This document shows, in pieces, positions 34,022 to 42,877 of a stretch of DNA of 64,000 bases (positions within the stretch are counted from its first letter, which is position 1; every line of letters starts with the position of its first letter). Source of the stretch: Bog-756 sp963725395 (GTDB lineage: Bacteria; Actinomycetota; Acidimicrobiia; Acidimicrobiales; RAAP-2). The notes below the pieces were generated by a model. It did not search any database and was not told the DNA's origin. It worked only from the letters and a program-made list of their open reading frames with translations. Location of the stretch: contig CAVRYH010000013.1 in NCBI GenBank assembly GCA_963725395.1, forward strand, positions 124,001-188,000, written 5' to 3'. The translations under genes were made by a program, and so were the position numbers.

Positions 34022-35569
34022 TCAGGCGATGGCGCCCCTGGAGGCGTCGGAGCCGACTTCACGGAGCCCGGCTTCGATCAGAAGCCGGCGTTCGTCGAGC
34101 TTGCTGGACCTGGTCATCGGCAGCTCGTCGACCAGCTCTATCCGGTCGGGGAGCATGGTGTCGGGCAGCTGTTGCCTCGCGCCCAACCGGAGGTCGAGCG
34201 TCGATATCGAGCCGTCCGTGGCCACGAAGGCGGCGATGCCCACCTCTCCGTCGTTGTCGAAGACAACACACGCGGCCGCTGAAACCCCGTCCAGGCCGCG
34301 CATGGCGTCCGCCACCTCGACCAGTGAGATGCGCACGCCCAGCCGCTTGATGACCCGGTCGACCCGGTCGACGTAGAGGTAGTCACCGCGGTCGTCCCGT
34401 TGCACGAGGTCCCCGGTGCGGTAGACGGTCGCCCCGGGCACCACGTCCGACCTCATCACCTCGGCGGTGAGGTCCGGGGCTCCCCAGTAACTGGTCATCA
34501 ACTGTGAACCGCCGATGTAGAGCTCACCGATTCGACCCGCTCCTTCCACCACGCGGCCGTCGTCGTCGATGATGTGGAAGGTGACACCGGGGTGGGGGTG
34601 CCCGATGGGGACTGTGCCGCCGGCCATCAGTTCGGGGGTGAGCTCGAGGTGGGTGACCGCGATGGTGGTCTCGGTGGGCCCGTAGCGGTTGAAGACCCGA
34701 ACACCCGGGACGGCCTCCCAGAGGGCGTTGATGTCCGCTGCGGAGCTGGCCTCGCCGCCCAGGGCCACGACCTCGAGCGTGCTCTCCTTCAACGTCCCCA
34801 TCTCGGGGTTGGCCAGCAGCAGCTTCAAGTAGCTCGGGGAGAAGCCGGTGAAGGTGATGTGCTCGCGCCTCACGGCCCGGAAGAAGGTCCGCGGAAAGAG
34901 CAGGGACTCACGGGGCCGGATCACGACCGTCCCGCCTACGAAGAGCGTGGGGAAGAGGGTCCCGAACGATCCGTCGAAGTAGAAGGGGGAGACGCACAGC
35001 GCCCGGGTGGTGCCGTCGATCCCGAGGATGGCCGCCGCCGAGCTGACGGCGGCGGTGAACGACCCGTGGCCGATCAGGACACCCTTCGGCTTTCCCGTGG
35101 TCCCTGAGGTGTAGATGGCGTAGGCCACGCGTTCCGGATCGAGGGTCGGTGCGGAAACCGGCTCCCCGCCCGCCACCGTCAGGTCAGGCAACGGGACCCG
35201 GTTGGCGCCGGGGTCGTCGGCCGGGGCCTGGGGATCGTCGGTGGCACCGGTGATGACGATCCTCGGGTCGCAGTCGGCCACGATGGCCGCCACCCGGGCC
35301 TCGGGATCGGTCACGGCCAGCGGCACGAAGACCGCGCCGACCCAAAGGCTGGCGAGCGCGGCGACGACGAAGTCGACCGAGTTGGGCAGGAGCAGCGCCA
35401 CGCGGTCGCCCTCCCGCACCCCACGGGCCGCGAGCCCGGCGGCCACCCGGCCGACCTCGTCCACCAGTTCGCCATAGGTGAGGGCGCGGTCGAGGTCCTG
35501 CACAGCCGGATGGGCGTGGTGGGCGTCGGCCTGTCCGATGACGGCCGAGAGCACGTCGTTCGCGTTCAC
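34022..35569 (-). CDS. Stand-alone amino-acid adenylation (AMP-binding) enzyme
   Basis: A 515-residue NRPS-type A domain without a carrier or condensation domain. Core motifs: YAIYTSGTTGKPKGV, FNRYGPTETTI, GELYIGGSQ, YRTGDLVQRDDRG, and the hinge RVDRVIKRLGVRISLVEV. The C-terminal lysine is in RSSKLDERRL. It activates an amino or related acid as AMP-ester and should hand it to a separate carrier protein; none is adjacent. The start is GTG 35569 behind AAAGGAGAGGTGCA, overlapping the stop of the D-aminoacylase (GTGA), so both are translated in step. Substrate unknown. Confidence 0.85.
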   Translation of the reverse strand: MNANDVLSAVIGQADAHHAHPAVQDLDRALTYGELVDEVGRVAAGLAARGVREGDRVALLLPNSVDFVVAALASLWVGAVFVPLAVTDPEARVAAIVADCDPRIVITGATDDPQAPADDPGANRVPLPDLTVAGGEPVSAPTLDPERVAYAIYTSGTTGKPKGVLIGHGSFTAAVSSAAAILGIDGTTRALCVSPFYFDGSFGTLFPTLFVGGTVVIRPRESLLFPRTFFRAVRREHITFTGFSPSYLKLLLANPEMGTLKESTLEVVALGGEASSAADINALWEAVPGVRVFNRYGPTETTIAVTHLELTPELMAGGTVPIGHPHPGVTFHIIDDDGRVVEGAGRIGELYIGGSQLMTSYWGAPDLTAEVMRSDVVPGATVYRTGDLVQRDDRGDYLYVDRVDRVIKRLGVRISLVEVADAMRGLDGVSAAACVVFDNDGEVGIAAFVATDGSISTLDLRLGARQQLPDTMLPDRIELVDELPMTRSSKLDERRLLIEAGLREVGSDASRGAIA

Positions 35570-37329
35570 TGCACCTCTCCTTTGTTCGGGATCTGGGTCC
35601 CCCTGACCAGCCGGCCGGGGAGCGCGCCGGTGTGGACACCGTCCTCGAAGGTCACCGCTCCCCGCTTGACCGTCCACCGGTAGCCCCGGGCGGCCTGGAG
35701 GAGACGGCGGCCGCCGGCGGGGAGGTCCGTGGTGATTTCCGGGGGCGCGCACTCGAGATGCTCGAGGTCGATGACGTTGAGGTCGGCCAGCAGCCCGGGG
35801 GCGACGATCCCCCGGTCCAGCCAGCCGAAGTGCGCGGCGGGTCGCTTGGTCAGTTGGTGGACCACCGATTCGATGGGCAGTCCGTACTCACCACGGAAGT
35901 CGCGGGCCCACATAGACAGGTAGGTCGTCGTCATGCTGCCGTCGCAGATCTGTCCACAGTGGGCGCCCGCGTCCGACAGGCCGAACATGGCGACCGGAGA
36001 AGTGATCATTTCGCGGATCGCATCGAGGTTGCGGTGGGCGAAGTTGAACATGGGTGTGTAGATGAGCTGGCGCCCGCCGCGTTGCAACTGCGCGTCGTAG
36101 GCCAGTTCACGGGGGTCGATCCCCTGTCGGCGGGCCCTCGCGCCGAGCGACTGGCGGCTGTCGAAGTTGTACGTGACCGGATCGTCGAGCAGGTACATAT
36201 CGTCGAAGCGCCCGAAGAACGCGTAGCCGGCGAAAGCATCCGGTCCCGTGGTGAGGTGGGCATGGCCTTCGAGGATCTTCCGGCGCAGTTCGGGGTCGCC
36301 GAGAGCCGTCACGCGCTCGGCCAGGGGGAGTCCGGCGATCCTGGCATAGGCACGCGAGGGGGTGAACACGTTGGCCGACGCCTCCAAGCCGAGCAGGACG
36401 CCGATCGGGCGGGGGGCGACCTGGGCCTTCACGTCGAGCCCGTCGGCGCAGAGCGAGACGGCGAGGTCGATCAGGTCACGCCACCGCTCCGGTGCGGCGA
36501 TGTCCTGCTGCACGGTGTAGCTGACCGGGCGTCCACTGGCTCTGGCGAAAGCGTCGACCAGGGCGAATTCGGCCCGGGCATAGGCGTCGTCGGTCGTCCG
36601 GTAGCTGTCACTCAGGAACTGGAACACGCCCCGGCCACTCGCCCGGAGCGTGGTGGCCAGGGCCATAAGCTCTGGTTCGCGGGCGCGGAGGGTCCCGAGC
36701 GTCTCGCCGGCGCTCGTGCGGTGGCGCTCGGTGCGTGAGGTGGAGACCCCCAGGGCCCCGGCGTCGAGCCCCTGGTGGAGAAGCTTCGCCATGGTCTCCA
36801 GCTCGTCCTCGTCGGGATGCTCAGTCGTATCCCCGCCCCGTTCGCCCATCACGAAGGCGCGTAGCGCGGCGTGGGGGACGTGGGTACCGACATCGATCGA
36901 ACGCGGCTGTGCCTCGAGCGCATCGAGGTACTCGGGGAACGATTCCCATCCCCACCGCAGCCCCTCGTGGAGCGCAGTGCCGGGGATGTCCTCCACGCCT
37001 TCCATGGTGGCGATCAGCCAATCGTGACGGTCCGGCGCGACCGGGGCGAAGCCCACACCACAGTTGCCCATCGCCACCGTGGTCACGCCGTGGTGCGACG
37101 AGGGCGCCAACAGCGGGTCCCAGGTGGCCTGGCCGTCGTAGTGGGTGTGGGGATCGACGAAGCCGGGCGTCACCAACAGACCCTCGGCATCGAGCTCGCG
37201 CCTTCCCGGGGAGATGTCGCCACCGACCTCGGTGATCCGGTCTCCCGTGATGGCGACGTCGGCCCGACGGAGGGGTCCACCGGTTCCGTCGGCCACGGTG
37301 CCGTTGCGAATGACAAGATCGGCCGTCAT
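35566..37329 (-). CDS. N-acyl-D-amino-acid deacylase (D-aminoacylase) family amidohydrolase
   Basis: A 587-residue zinc amidohydrolase. VTPGFVDPHTHYDGQATWDP holds the HxH metal motif; the family Cys is in GNCGVGFAP; HAHLTTG and SDAGAHCGQICDGS supply further ligands and the catalytic Asp. D-aminoacylases release D-amino acids from N-acyl forms; some relatives are dihydroorotase-like or act on acylated natural products. It lies 16 bases after the aldo/keto reductase and overlaps the adenylation gene, the middle of a three-gene operon. A D-amino acid freed here could be the substrate adenylated by the next enzyme (inference). Confidence 0.85.
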   Translation of the reverse strand: MTADLVIRNGTVADGTGGPLRRADVAITGDRITEVGGDISPGRRELDAEGLLVTPGFVDPHTHYDGQATWDPLLAPSSHHGVTTVAMGNCGVGFAPVAPDRHDWLIATMEGVEDIPGTALHEGLRWGWESFPEYLDALEAQPRSIDVGTHVPHAALRAFVMGERGGDTTEHPDEDELETMAKLLHQGLDAGALGVSTSRTERHRTSAGETLGTLRAREPELMALATTLRASGRGVFQFLSDSYRTTDDAYARAEFALVDAFARASGRPVSYTVQQDIAAPERWRDLIDLAVSLCADGLDVKAQVAPRPIGVLLGLEASANVFTPSRAYARIAGLPLAERVTALGDPELRRKILEGHAHLTTGPDAFAGYAFFGRFDDMYLLDDPVTYNFDSRQSLGARARRQGIDPRELAYDAQLQRGGRQLIYTPMFNFAHRNLDAIREMITSPVAMFGLSDAGAHCGQICDGSMTTTYLSMWARDFRGEYGLPIESVVHQLTKRPAAHFGWLDRGIVAPGLLADLNVIDLEHLECAPPEITTDLPAGGRRLLQAARGYRWTVKRGAVTFEDGVHTGALPGRLVRGTQIPNKGEVQ

Positions 37330-37345
37330 CGGGACCCCTTCGTTC

Positions 37346-38221
37346 TCAGCCGGCCAGCGCCCAGCGGCGCAACGGCTTGCGGGCGTTGGTGAGCTCGTCG
37401 ACCTGAGCCTCGGACAGCTCGATCTGCGCCGCCGCAGAGTTCTCGTCGACGTGATCGGAGGACGACGTACCGGGGATCGGCAACATCACCGGTGACCGAC
37501 GGAGGAGCCAGGCCAGGCACACCTGGGGGATGGTCGCACCCAGTTCCCGGGCCACAGTGTCGATCGGTCCTCCTTCGCGGCAGAGTCTCCCGCTGGCCAA
37601 GGGGAACCACGGGATGAACCCGATCCGGTGGCGTTCGCAGTGGTCGAGGACGTCCTCGGCCGAACGCTGCGCGATGTTGTACTGGTTCTGCACCGTGACG
37701 ATCGGAACGATGCTCCGTGCCCGCTCAATCTGGTCGATACTCACCTCGGACAGCCCGACCTCGGTGACCAATCCGGCGTCGCGGAGCTCACGGAGCGCGC
37801 CGAACTGGTCGTCGGCGGGGACCTTGGGGTCGACGCGGTGCAGTTGGAACAGATCGATGTGATCGACGCCGAGCCGCCGGAGGCTCCCTTCGCACTGCTG
37901 CTTCAGGTAGTCGGGACGGCCGCACTCCTCCCAGCGGTCCGGCCCCGTCCTCACGAATCCGGCTTTGGTGGCGATTGTCACGCCGGGCGGGTAGGGATGG
38001 AGCGCCTCCCGGATGAGCTCTTCGGCCACGTTGGGGCCGTACGAGTCGGCCGTGTCGATCAGGTCGACGCCGAGGCTCACGGCTCTCCGGATGGCCCGCA
38101 CCGCTCCTTCATGATCGTCGGGAGGACCCCAGACCCCCGGTCCCGTGAGTTGCATCGTTCCGTAGCCGAGGCGGTGGACGACGAGCGTCCCTAGTTTCAA
38201 CGTGCCGGAGGCGTCCACCAT
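37346..38221 (-). CDS. Aldo/keto reductase
   Basis: A 291-residue NADPH-dependent (beta/alpha)8 reductase. Catalytic tetrad: Asp and Tyr in LIDTADSYGPN, Lys in IATKAGF, His in LFQLHRVDP. The NADP-binding IPGTSSSDHVDEN is near the C-terminus. It reduces an aldehyde or ketone; the AKR subfamily cannot be fixed. First gene of the operon with the D-aminoacylase and adenylation enzyme. Divergent from the repeat-bearing leader of the FAD/NAD(P) gene. Confidence 0.88.
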   Translation of the reverse strand: MVDASGTLKLGTLVVHRLGYGTMQLTGPGVWGPPDDHEGAVRAIRRAVSLGVDLIDTADSYGPNVAEELIREALHPYPPGVTIATKAGFVRTGPDRWEECGRPDYLKQQCEGSLRRLGVDHIDLFQLHRVDPKVPADDQFGALRELRDAGLVTEVGLSEVSIDQIERARSIVPIVTVQNQYNIAQRSAEDVLDHCERHRIGFIPWFPLASGRLCREGGPIDTVARELGATIPQVCLAWLLRRSPVMLPIPGTSSSDHVDENSAAAQIELSEAQVDELTNARKPLRRWALAG

Positions 38222-38309
38222 CGTCTCAATTCTGTCGATCGCAGTTGCCGGTGCCGAGCATCTGCGATGGTCCCTGTCCCGAAGTGCCCCATTGTACCGG
38301 TCGAGTTGT

Positions 38310-38399
38310 CATTTCGACAGGGCCTCGCCCTCATTTCGACAGGGCTCGGCGGCGACACCGACAGGGTCTCGCGGCCCCATCGACGGGGCCTTGTGCAAG
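38310..38399 (+). repeat. Four degenerate 22-24-base tandem repeats in a gene leader
   Basis: Units start at 38310 (CATTTCGACAGGGCCTCG), 38332 (CATTTCGACAGGGCTCGG), 38356 (CACCGACAGGGTCTCGCG) and 38378 (CATCGACGGGGCCTTG), spaced 22, 24 and 22 bases, about two helical turns. The first also makes TGTC-ATTTC-GACA with the bases before it. They lie 75-165 bases before the start of the FAD/NAD(P) gene and look like a protein-binding array. Confidence 0.6.
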
Positions 38400-38473
38400 T
38401 GTCAGGGGCAGACATACCATCGAAAGAGCCGCATCGTTTTGCTGCATTGGTGAAGAAGGGGCACGCAGTAAAC

Positions 38474-40371
38474 ATGGAGTCGTCGCGTCGGTCGTCAAGC
38501 ATGTCGCCAACCGGTCCGCGCTCGGAGACCACTCCGGGCGGCGAGGGTGGTGCGCGGGTGATCGAATTCGCCATCGTGGGATTCGGTGCATGGGGGCTAT
38601 GCGTTTTGGAGCGGGCGGTGGCCCAGGCCCGTCGCACCGATGTCTTCGTGCGGGTCCATGTGATCGAGCCCGGCCAGATGGGCGGCGGCGTCTATGCCAA
38701 GGAGCAACCCGACTATCTGGTCCTCAACAACCCCTGCGGCCAACTCTCGTTGTACGCCTCACCCGACGGAGAAGAGACTCCTCCCTACGCGGTGGGACTC
38801 TACGAGTGGGCCGTCCAGACCGGGTACCGGTGGTCGGGTCACGAGTGCCGGATCAGTCCCACCGGCCGGTCCATCCTCCCGACCGACTACCTGCCCAGGC
38901 GCCTCATGGGCGAGTACCTGGCCTGGTTCTACGAGACGCTCATGCTCCACGCTCCGGAGAACCTGGAGGTCGTGCGCCACTACGCCACCGCCGTGGACAT
39001 CACGCCCGGTGGCGGCGGCCGCGAGGCGGTCGCCCTCGACAACGGTCGGACCCTGTGCGTCGACCACGTGGTGCTCACCTCCGGTCACACGTGGAACGAC
39101 GAGTCCACCAATGATGCGTCCGATGTCCGATATCTGCGCCCGTATCCGGTCGAGTACTTCGAGAACCCCGTCCCCCCGGCGAGCCGGTGGCCATCGCCGG
39201 GATGGGCCTGGTTGGATTCGACCTCCTCACCGCCCTCACCGTGGGGCGGGGAGGGAGCTTCGAGGAGATCGGGGACCGCCTGCGCTACGTGCGCAGTGGC
39301 CGGGAGCCGGTCATCTACCTCTACTCCCGCTCCGGGGTGCCCTACTGCGCCAAGTCGGCCCACGGAGTCGACCCCTACGGCGAGTACCAGCCGGTGGTCT
39401 GCACCCCCGAGGAGATCGCGGCCCTGACCAATCCGGGAGGATCGCCGGTCCGCCGACAGGTGGACTTCCGCCGCGACCTGTTGCCACTGTTGTTCGCCGA
39501 GATGCAGGCGCGCTTTCTCACCCACGCCGCGCTGTTGAAGGCGGGCCCCTCCGACGCGGCCGACGTGCGCAGCCGGCTGAAGGAGGCCTGGGGCGCCGGT
39601 CGGTTCGAGGCGGCCGTCGAGCACTACGAGCCCGTCTACGGGCGGTTCGATCCGGCCGACCACCTGTTCGCCGGCGCCGGCAACCACTACGTGTCGAGCG
39701 CCGACTACGAATCCCGTGTCTACGACGCCATCGAGTCCGACCTGGAGGAGGCCATGGCCATCGGTGGCAGCCCGGTCAAGGCGGCGCTCGAAGTGCTGCG
39801 CATCCTCCGCGACCAGTTGCGGTCGGTCATCGAGTTCGGTGGGCTCACCTACGAGTCCTATCTCGACTTCCAGACGAATATCCGGGGACGCATCAACCGG
39901 CTCGAGGCCGGTCCCCCGCCCCTCCGGTCCCAGCAGCTGCTGGCCCTCCTCGACGCCGGTGTCGTGCACATCCCCTTCGGCCCGAATCCCGACGTCGTCG
40001 CCTCGCCCGACGGCCGGGTGACGCTCCGCTCCACCCAGCTCGAAGAGGAGATGAGCGTGACCGTGAACGGCGTGGTCCGCGGTCACCTCGACCTTCCTTC
40101 GCTGGCCCGCTCGAGCTCACCGCTGCTCAACCGACTCTATGCCAACGGCCGGCTGACCCAGATGAGCTACGGGAGCACCCCGGTGGGGAGTGTGGCCATC
40201 ACCGAGCACTTCCATCCCTACGACACGGCTGGTCACGTCCAGGCGAATCTCTCGCTGCTCGGTGTGCTCACCGAGGGCGCCCGGTACTTCACTCACTACC
40301 TGCCGTCGCCCCGGAGTCGCATACGGGCGGTGCTCGACGCCCAGGAGTGCGTCGAGAACGTCATCGGCTGA
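38474..40371 (+). pseudogene. FAD/NAD(P)-binding protein (NAD_binding_9 type), single frameshift
   Basis: A flavin-dependent oxidoreductase-like protein of about 630 residues split by one frameshift. The first part (ATG 38474, alternative GTG 38559) has IEFAIVGFGAWGLCVLERAV (GxGxxG) and GGGVYAKEQPDYLVLNNPCG up to VEYFENP. The second part resumes in the -1 frame with VAIAGMGLVGFDLLTAL (second Rossmann GxGxxG) and runs to the normal C-terminus ECVENVIG. One extra C in the CCCCCC run at 39172-39177 would restore GTC CCC CCC GGC GAG, so a one-base deletion, real or artefact, explains it. Homologues act as FAD-dependent oxygenases or dehydrogenases with unknown substrates. It sits between the AKR operon and a convergent MetY gene. 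Confidence 0.75.
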
Positions 40372-40405
40372 GCCGGAGGCGACAGAGGTGGTGGCCGCCA
40401 GGGTG

Positions 40406-41680
40406 TCAGCGGCTCGCCGCGGACAGAGCCTGGTCGATGTCGGCGATGAGGTCGTCGATGTGCTCGAGCCCGATGGACAACCGGATCATCTCCGGTCTGA
40501 CTCCAGCGGCCGTCAGCTCCTCGGTGCTCAGCTGACGGTGTGTGGTCGATGCGGGGTGGATGGCGAGGGACTTGGCATCCCCGAGGTTGAGCAGGCGCTT
40601 GAAGAGCTGGAGTGAGTCGAAGAAGGCGAGGCTGGCGTCGTAGCCCCCGGCAGCACCGAAGGTGATGATCGACGGGGCCCGTCCGTCCAGGTAGCGCTGA
40701 GCCAGGTGATGGTGGGGGTGGTCGGGGAAGCCGACGAAGCTCACCCATTCGACCCGGGGGTCGCGGACGAGATACGCGGCGACGGCGCGGGCGTTGGACT
40801 CGTGGCGCTCGAGCCGGACGGGGAGGGTCTCCAGCCCCTGCAGCAGCTGGAAGGCGGCCAGGGGCGACAGGGTGGCCCCGGTGTTCCTGAGCTGTACCGA
40901 GCGGGCCCGGACGGCGAAGGGGCGGTCGGGGAAATCGCGTGCGAAGACGACGTCGTGAAATGCCGGCTCGGGCTCGTTGAACATCGGGAAGCGCTCGGCA
41001 TGGCCGGCCCAGGGGAAGGTCCCACCGTCGACGATCGCACCCCCCAGCGTGGTCCCGTGGCCGCCGATGAACTTGGTCAGGGAGTGGACGACCACGTCGG
41101 CCCCATGGCGGATGGGCTTCAGCATCAGGGGGGTGGCGACCGTGTTGTCCACGATGAGGGGTACGCCGGCACCGTGGGCCACCGCGGCGACGGCTTCGAG
41201 GTCCACGACGTTGCCGGCCGGGTTGCCGATGGTCTCGCAGAAGATCGCCACGGTGCGGTCGTCGATCAGGGGTGCCATCGACTCGGCCCGGTCGTCGACG
41301 GCGAACCGGGCCTCGATGCCGAGCGTGGGCAGGACGTGGGAGAAATACGTGAAGGTGGCCCCGTACAGCTGCGGTGCCACGACGATGTTTGATCCGGCCC
41401 GGGCCACGGTGAGGATCGCGTAGCTGACGGCCGCCATGCCCGACGACACCACCAGGGCGGCCGTTCCTCCCTCGAGCGCGGCGATTCGCTGTTCGAGGAC
41501 GTCGTTGGTGGGGTTGTTCAGCCGGTTGTAGTGGAACCCCGGAACCTCGAGGTCCAAGATGGCCCCGGCGTGCTCGGCGTCGATGAAGTCGTGGGCGACG
41601 GTCTGGTAGATGGGCACGGCCACGGCGCGTGTCTGGTCTGCCGTGTAGCCGCCGTGGATGGCGATGGTCTCGTCGTGCAC
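40406..41680 (-). CDS. metY: O-acetylhomoserine (O-succinylhomoserine) sulfhydrylase
   Basis: A 424-residue PLP enzyme of the Cys/Met-metabolism family. N-terminus DETIAIHGGYTADQTRAVAV and PIYQT; YNRLNNPTNDVLEQRIAALE; PLP lysine Lys203 in VVHSLTKFIGGHG; GLETLPVRLERHE and the C-terminal FGAAGGYDASLAFFDSLQLF are the MetY (rather than MetB) pattern. It replaces the acyl group of acylhomoserine with sulfide to give homocysteine. The GTG at 41680 lies 4 bases after the metA stop, so both are one operon and consecutive steps. Confidence 0.9.
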   Translation of the reverse strand: MHDETIAIHGGYTADQTRAVAVPIYQTVAHDFIDAEHAGAILDLEVPGFHYNRLNNPTNDVLEQRIAALEGGTAALVVSSGMAAVSYAILTVARAGSNIVVAPQLYGATFTYFSHVLPTLGIEARFAVDDRAESMAPLIDDRTVAIFCETIGNPAGNVVDLEAVAAVAHGAGVPLIVDNTVATPLMLKPIRHGADVVVHSLTKFIGGHGTTLGGAIVDGGTFPWAGHAERFPMFNEPEPAFHDVVFARDFPDRPFAVRARSVQLRNTGATLSPLAAFQLLQGLETLPVRLERHESNARAVAAYLVRDPRVEWVSFVGFPDHPHHHLAQRYLDGRAPSIITFGAAGGYDASLAFFDSLQLFKRLLNLGDAKSLAIHPASTTHRQLSTEELTAAGVRPEMIRLSIGLEHIDDLIADIDQALSAASR

Positions 41681-41684
41681 CGAC

Positions 41685-42665
41685 TCACCCGCTCCGTTCC
41701 ATGGCGCCGGCCAACCAGTTGGCGTACAGCCGACCCGCCGCCTCCCGCCACGGCCACGGGACCCTGGCGCCGACCTGCTCGAAGGGATAGGCGGCCACGA
41801 GGGCCGGCTCGCGCTCGCCGTGGGTGATCCGGTGGTGGAGCTCGGCCAGGCTCGAGCGGTCCCCCGGGGCCACGCATCGCAACGGGAGGATCGGCAGGTC
41901 GTCCCGCTCCCCGAGCACATAGCGGCGGACGTCGCGGTGGTACTCACGGAGGAGGCTGGTGGGGCCGTACTCGGGATGAGCCTGGACGAGGACGACCTCC
42001 GCGCGCCCGATGCGTCTGGTGGCCACGCCCCACCCGACGGCGCGGGAGAACACGGGCACCTCGTAGCCGGCGTCCCGGACGCGACGTGTCGGCACCGAAT
42101 TCAAACGGGAGTGGGGCAGCGTCAGATCCGCGTCGAGGCCGTCCGTCAGCGGATCGTCCGACTCCACCTCATGACGGAAGACGCCGGTGCACTTGCGGGC
42201 GAGGCGCTCGCGTTCCAGGCCGTCGAACACGGCCAGGGCCGCGTGCGCCGAAAGGCACGAGAGCAGCACCGACCGGGTGTGCTCGGTGGCCCACGAGAGC
42301 AGTTCGACCAGGTCCGACCAGAACGGCTCGTCCTGGAGTACCGGCTCCACCGGATTGGCTCCGGTGACGATCAGGACATCGGGGGGATCGGCGACCAGGT
42401 CGGCGACGGGGGCGTAGTGCTCGGCGATCCGCTGCGCCACCCGTTTGCCCCTCGGGATCGAGTCCAGGGCGTACAGCCGGACGTCGAGTGTGTCGCCACC
42501 CAATCCGGCACCGAGGAGCCCGAGGAACTGTCGCTCGGTCACTTTGAACGCGCCGTCGGGCATGTTGTTGACCAGCGCACACGTCCGGCGTGATTCGTGG
42601 GGCGACCCTGTGGCGGACGGGCCGTGGTCACCTGCCGCGAGTGACTCGGGATGCACGACGGCCAT
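41685..42665 (-). CDS. metA: Homoserine O-acyltransferase, MetA (HTS) family
   Basis: A 326-residue enzyme of the glutamine-amidotransferase-like HTS family that acylates homoserine with acetyl- or succinyl-CoA. CALVNNMPDGAFKVTERQFL opens the family; VTGANPVEPVLQDEPFW replaces the usual TGAPVE; the nucleophile Cys is in LLSCLSAHAAL; PHSRLNSVP binds homoserine; VQAHPEYGP holds the His/Glu of the triad. The acyl donor cannot be decided. First gene of the operon with metY. No ribosome site was seen before ATG 42665. The 5' region (42687-42814) folds into a riboswitch-like structure whose 3' arm ends 21 bases before this start. Confidence 0.88.
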   Translation of the reverse strand: MAVVHPESLAAGDHGPSATGSPHESRRTCALVNNMPDGAFKVTERQFLGLLGAGLGGDTLDVRLYALDSIPRGKRVAQRIAEHYAPVADLVADPPDVLIVTGANPVEPVLQDEPFWSDLVELLSWATEHTRSVLLSCLSAHAALAVFDGLERERLARKCTGVFRHEVESDDPLTDGLDADLTLPHSRLNSVPTRRVRDAGYEVPVFSRAVGWGVATRRIGRAEVVLVQAHPEYGPTSLLREYHRDVRRYVLGERDDLPILPLRCVAPGDRSSLAELHHRITHGEREPALVAAYPFEQVGARVPWPWREAAGRLYANWLAGAMERSG

Positions 42666-42686
42666 GCACCCGTATCGGCATCATCG

Positions 42687-42814
42687 GGGATCTTCCTGAG
42701 GATCTGGTTCTCCGCCGGGCCGGTCAGATGGGCCTCCCGGCCTCCGCCAGCCCGGCCACCCCACCCAATTCCGGTCCTACCGGTGGCGAATCGTGATTGT
42801 GCTCAGGAAATCCC
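42687..42814 (-). ncRNA. Candidate structured leader (riboswitch-like) of metA, or of the divergent monooxygenase
   Basis: A 13-bp stem with one bulged base (42687-42700 with 42802-42814: GGGATCTTCCTGAG against CTCAGGAAATCCC) closes about 100 bases. Inside are two further arms: GCCGGGC (42714-42720) with GCCCGGC (42750-42756) around a GGCC-TCCC-GGCC tip, and CCGGT-CCT-ACCGG (42771-42783). A closing P1 helix with inner hairpins just ahead of metA is how SAM riboswitches are built. I could not match SAM-I, SAM-IV or SAH consensus by eye. The structure works on either strand; minus is preferred because metA begins 21 bases beyond it. Confidence 0.45.
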
Positions 42815-42877
42815 TCGTGCCTACCGATACTTGACTACAGGCGCACACCGATCACGAACCTGAAGGGACCAATCGAC

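Noticed and set aside
42690..42720. CTGAGGATCTGG recalls part of the TPP riboswitch
   Set aside because: The rest of the TPP consensus and its order are absent; the nearby genes concern sulfur amino acids, not thiamine.
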